Below, piece after piece: positions 35,926 through 38,198 of a stretch of DNA of 38,198 nt; the stretch's first letter is position 1; every line of letters starts with the position of its first letter. The notes below the pieces were generated by a model. The model was not told where the DNA came from. It searched no databases and saw only the letters and a program-made list of their open reading frames with translations. The translations under genes and the position numbers were made by a program. The stretch comes from an uncultured Lachnospiraceae bacterium (GTDB taxonomy: Bacteria > Bacillota > Clostridia > Lachnospirales > Lachnospiraceae): assembly GCA_947623185.1 (NCBI GenBank), contig CANQGL010000016.1:1-38198 (forward strand), read 5' to 3'.

Positions 35926-36288
35926 ATGAAAATGGATTATATCAAAGCGTTCCTGGCCGGCGGGATCATCTGTATGCTGGTGCAGATCCTGCTGGAAAGG
36001 ACCAAACTGATGCCGGGCCGGGTGATGGTGATGCTCGTCGTACTGGGTTCGGTGCTCGGCTTTCTGGGGATCTATGAGCCGTTCGCGGAATGGGCGGGAG
36101 CCGGGGCGACCGTGCCGCTCTGCGGATTCGGCAACACGCTCTGGAAGGGCATCTCAAAGGCAATGGCGGAGGACGGCGCCCTGGGGATCTTTAAGGGCGG
36201 GTTTACCGCCAGCGCGGTCGGCATTTCCGGCGCGCTTGTCTTTGGATACCTCGGATCGCTGTTCTTTAAGCCGAAGATGAAAAACTGA
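35926..36288 (+). CDS. spoVAE: Stage V sporulation protein AE
   Basis: A 120-aa membrane protein of the SpoVAE/SpoVAEB type, homologous to SpoVAC (same GAGATVPLCGFGNTLWKGI loop). It has about three membrane segments and is the last component of the SpoVA set here. AAAGGA precedes ATG 35926 by about five bases; an in-frame ATG two codons later is also possible. Confidence 0.95.
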   Translation: MKMDYIKAFLAGGIICMLVQILLERTKLMPGRVMVMLVVLGSVLGFLGIYEPFAEWAGAGATVPLCGFGNTLWKGISKAMAEDGALGIFKGGFTASAVGISGALVFGYLGSLFFKPKMKN

Positions 36289-36298
36289 ACGTACGGAG

Positions 36299-36331
36299 AA
36301 AAAACGGGCCGCGGCGAAAAATGCCGCGGCC
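36299..36331 (-). terminator. Terminator of the penicillin-binding protein gene
   Basis: Perfect 9-bp stem GGCCGCGGC/GCCGCGGCC (36307-36315 and 36323-36331), seven-base loop. On the minus strand it is followed by CG and six T (complement of 36299-36304). On the plus strand it lacks a T-run but may still slow spoVAE transcripts. Confidence 0.88.
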
Positions 36332-36353
36332 TGTGTGATGCAAACGGATCGGG

Positions 36354-38198
36354 TCACTGTCCCTCGTATCCCGGGCCGACGCGGAAACGGTCCTCGTAGG
36401 CCGTCGTGGGCGGCTGGGTCTCTATCGGAGACAAGGGCTGCGATTCCGTGTCGGACGGCACGGCGACTGCCGCAGCCGTATGGACGTTACAGTATCCGCC
36501 GCGCCGGTAATGCGTATCGTCGGTCGTATCGTTCTCGCCCTCCGGCGTCACCATCGCGACGCGGGTAGTGCGCATTTCGGGCGGACAGAACTCCGTGGGC
36601 CGCTGGCCGGAGGCGGAGCAGACGGTCACCAGCGTGTGGTGGTCGCAGACCTCGGTGGGCACGGTGCCCTTTGCGAAATACTCGGTCTTCACGGCGCTTC
36701 CCCTTCCGTCATTGCTGCAGATGCCGGGATTCGGCGCTTTCCCGGACTTGCGGCAGACTTCGGCGGTCTCGACCGAAGCGGGGACCTCGAAGCCGGTATC
36801 CGGAAGGCCCTCGTGGATGCGCTGCATGATCGTGCGCCAGATCACCTTATGGTAGGAGGTGCCGCTGCCGATCGCCGTGATCTTCTGGTTGTCGTCACAG
36901 CCGGACCACACGCCCGCGGTGTAATAGGGCGTGAAACCGACGAACCAGACGTCGTTGTTGTCCGAGGTCGTACCGGACTTTCCGGCGGTCGACATATTCG
37001 GGATATGGGCGACCGCGCTCGTGGAATTCAAGTTCATGCCGGAAGAGGCGTACATACGGCTGCTGACGGTGGACTGGGCCAGGGCGTCGGTCAGGAGGAA
37101 CGCGGTGGAATCCTTCATGACCCGTTTCGGTTCCGTCTTGTTCTCAAGCAGGATCTTGCCGTTGTGGTCCAGGATCTTCGTAAAGAAGACGGGCTTGTTG
37201 TAGAGGCCGCCGTTGGCGATCGTCGCGTACGCGCCGGTCAGCTCGAGGTTCGAGACGCCCATCGTGATGCCGCCGAGCGCCGTGGCCGCGTTGTAATCGG
37301 AGTCGGTCAGGGAGGTGATCCCGAGGCTCCTTGCGTACTCGACGCCGACCTGCGGGGTGACCGTCTCCATCAGGCAGCGGACGGCGACGATGTTCATGGA
37401 ATAGACGATGCCGTCGCGGATCGTGCTGTAGCCGAAATATTTATTGCTCCCGTACCAGTTGCGGAAGGTCTTGGTCCCGACCGTGAACGGGGCGTCATAG
37501 TATACGGTGCTCAGAGTCGCGCCGCAGACGTCGAGAGCCGGAGCGAACGCGGTCACGACCTTGAAGGTCGAACCGGGCTGCCGCAGGCTGTTGGAAGCGC
37601 GGTTTAGCGAACGGCTGACTTCCTTCGGGCCTCTGCCGCCGCTCAGAGCCTTCACCTCGCCGGTCCGGTGATCGATCAGGACGAAGGAGAGCTGGGGCTG
37701 CAGGATATAGAAGGCGGACTCGCCGATCACGGTGTCCCCCTCGCCGAGCAGGGCGGCCTTGTAGGTCTCGATCGCCTCCGCGGCCGCTTCCTTGGAGCGG
37801 AACAGGCCGTTGTAGGACGAGCGCCCGAGATCGTTTTTAAAGTAAGAGTTCATGCTCTCATCCGAATAGTGCGTCGTCGTGCCGTCGGCATGCTGGATCG
37901 AGAGCCGGTAGTCGAGCGAGTAATAGACGACGTTGTAGTTCGATTCCCGGTTCACTTCCTCGTCGACGATGGCCTGCAGATCCGGATCCTGCGTGGTATA
38001 GATCTCAAGGCCGCCGGAGTAGAGAAGATTGTAGGCCTGCGTCTCGGTATAGCCGAGCTCCGTCTGGAACGCTTCCAGGACCTGTTCGACAAGTTCGTCG
38101 GTAAAGTAGGAGAACGGAGTCTGGCTCTCCTCGCGGGTGATGATATCGGTGTTCTGGATCCGCGAATAAACGTCGTCCGCCAGAGCTTCTTCCTGTTC
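36354..38198 (-). CDS. Penicillin-binding protein 1A (class A), 3' part
   Basis: Cell-wall synthase with peptidoglycan transpeptidase activity, cut by the right window edge; the frame is open to 38198, so 614 residues are visible and the GTG at 37955 is internal. The transpeptidase motifs are SxxK in RQPGSTFKVV (about residue 210 of the visible part), SxN in VYSMN and KTG-type KSGTT in TAGKSGTTSDN. Upstream, SGGLEIYTTQDPDLQAIVDE is the linker usual between the glycosyltransferase and transpeptidase domains, so the glycosyltransferase part should lie outside. A Cys-containing segment and a Pro/Thr-rich tail (about 50 residues) end the protein. It is convergent with spoVAE. Confidence 0.94.
   Translation of the reverse strand, partial: EQEEALADDVYSRIQNTDIITREESQTPFSYFTDELVEQVLEAFQTELGYTETQAYNLLYSGGLEIYTTQDPDLQAIVDEEVNRESNYNVVYYSLDYRLSIQHADGTTTHYSDESMNSYFKNDLGRSSYNGLFRSKEAAAEAIETYKAALLGEGDTVIGESAFYILQPQLSFVLIDHRTGEVKALSGGRGPKEVSRSLNRASNSLRQPGSTFKVVTAFAPALDVCGATLSTVYYDAPFTVGTKTFRNWYGSNKYFGYSTIRDGIVYSMNIVAVRCLMETVTPQVGVEYARSLGITSLTDSDYNAATALGGITMGVSNLELTGAYATIANGGLYNKPVFFTKILDHNGKILLENKTEPKRVMKDSTAFLLTDALAQSTVSSRMYASSGMNLNSTSAVAHIPNMSTAGKSGTTSDNNDVWFVGFTPYYTAGVWSGCDDNQKITAIGSGTSYHKVIWRTIMQRIHEGLPDTGFEVPASVETAEVCRKSGKAPNPGICSNDGRGSAVKTEYFAKGTVPTEVCDHHTLVTVCSASGQRPTEFCPPEMRTTRVAMVTPEGENDTTDDTHYRRGGYCNVHTAAAVAVPSDTESQPLSPIETQPPTTAYEDRFRVGPGYEGQ

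Overview
This window reads as chromosome from a GC-rich, spore-forming member of the Clostridia, most likely the family Lachnospiraceae. The evidence is a spoIIAA-spoIIAB-sigF cluster followed by spoVA genes, a tig-clpP-clpX-lon-engB block in the usual clostridial order, and several families typical of Lachnospiraceae (DUF5717, DUF5716, DUF4364, DUF975). Third codon positions are dominated by G/C almost everywhere. The exception is a lower-GC island near 16.65-17.82 kb. This family-level placement is inference; no rRNA or other marker is present.

Layout. Positions 2-1690 hold the 3' part of a topoisomerase III gene. Next come two left-handed beta-helix (hexapeptide) proteins and glycerol kinase. 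Then follows groES-groEL behind a sigma-A promoter overlapped by a half-degenerate CIRCE operator. A convergent CYTH-domain gene follows, separated from groEL by degenerate 46-50 bp tandem repeats. Positions 7999-8453 hold no gene but three related imperfect palindromes, one carrying a nested 76-nt palindromic insert. Then come a DUF975 membrane protein, a DJ-1 family protein, and the chaperone/protease block tig, clpP, clpX, lon, engB.

Positions 16.65-17.82 kb hold a type I toxin-antitoxin locus: a 31-aa holin-like toxin and an antisense RNA with its own promoter and terminator. Its 3' half is duplicated as a 173-bp direct repeat on the far side of a nitroreductase gene, which leaves an orphan second antitoxin RNA gene. 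A divergent pair follows. DUF4364 and a small membrane protein run left. A three-gene unit runs right: a 1199-aa DUF5717 protein, an actin/Hsp70-like DUF5716 protein and a 270-aa TPR-like protein. A strong promoter then reads only about 58 nt into an intrinsic terminator ahead of a GNAT acetyltransferase and valS. The valS gene has an in-frame TAG at codon 8. A 47-aa protein and a membrane-anchored TPR protein come next.

The last 8.6 kb is sporulation territory. spoIIAA, spoIIAB and sigF encode the forespore sigma-F switch; sigF has no ATG/GTG/TTG at its expected start, and ACG fits best. They are followed by a 53-aa membrane peptide and spoVAA-AB-AC. A sugar kinase of the FGGY family then interrupts the spoVA series before spoVAD-AE. 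I find sigma-F/sigma-G-like promoters, with the same 15-nt spacing, both in front of the first spoVA block and in front of spoVAD. The second promoter would restore forespore expression downstream of the intruding kinase. A convergent class A penicillin-binding protein gene runs off the right edge.

The most unusual items are the sigF ACG start, the valS amber codon, the duplicated antitoxin around the nitroreductase, the covarying palindromes at 8.1-8.35 kb, the interrupted spoVA operon with a second forespore promoter, and the uncharacterised DUF5717/DUF5716/TPR operon.
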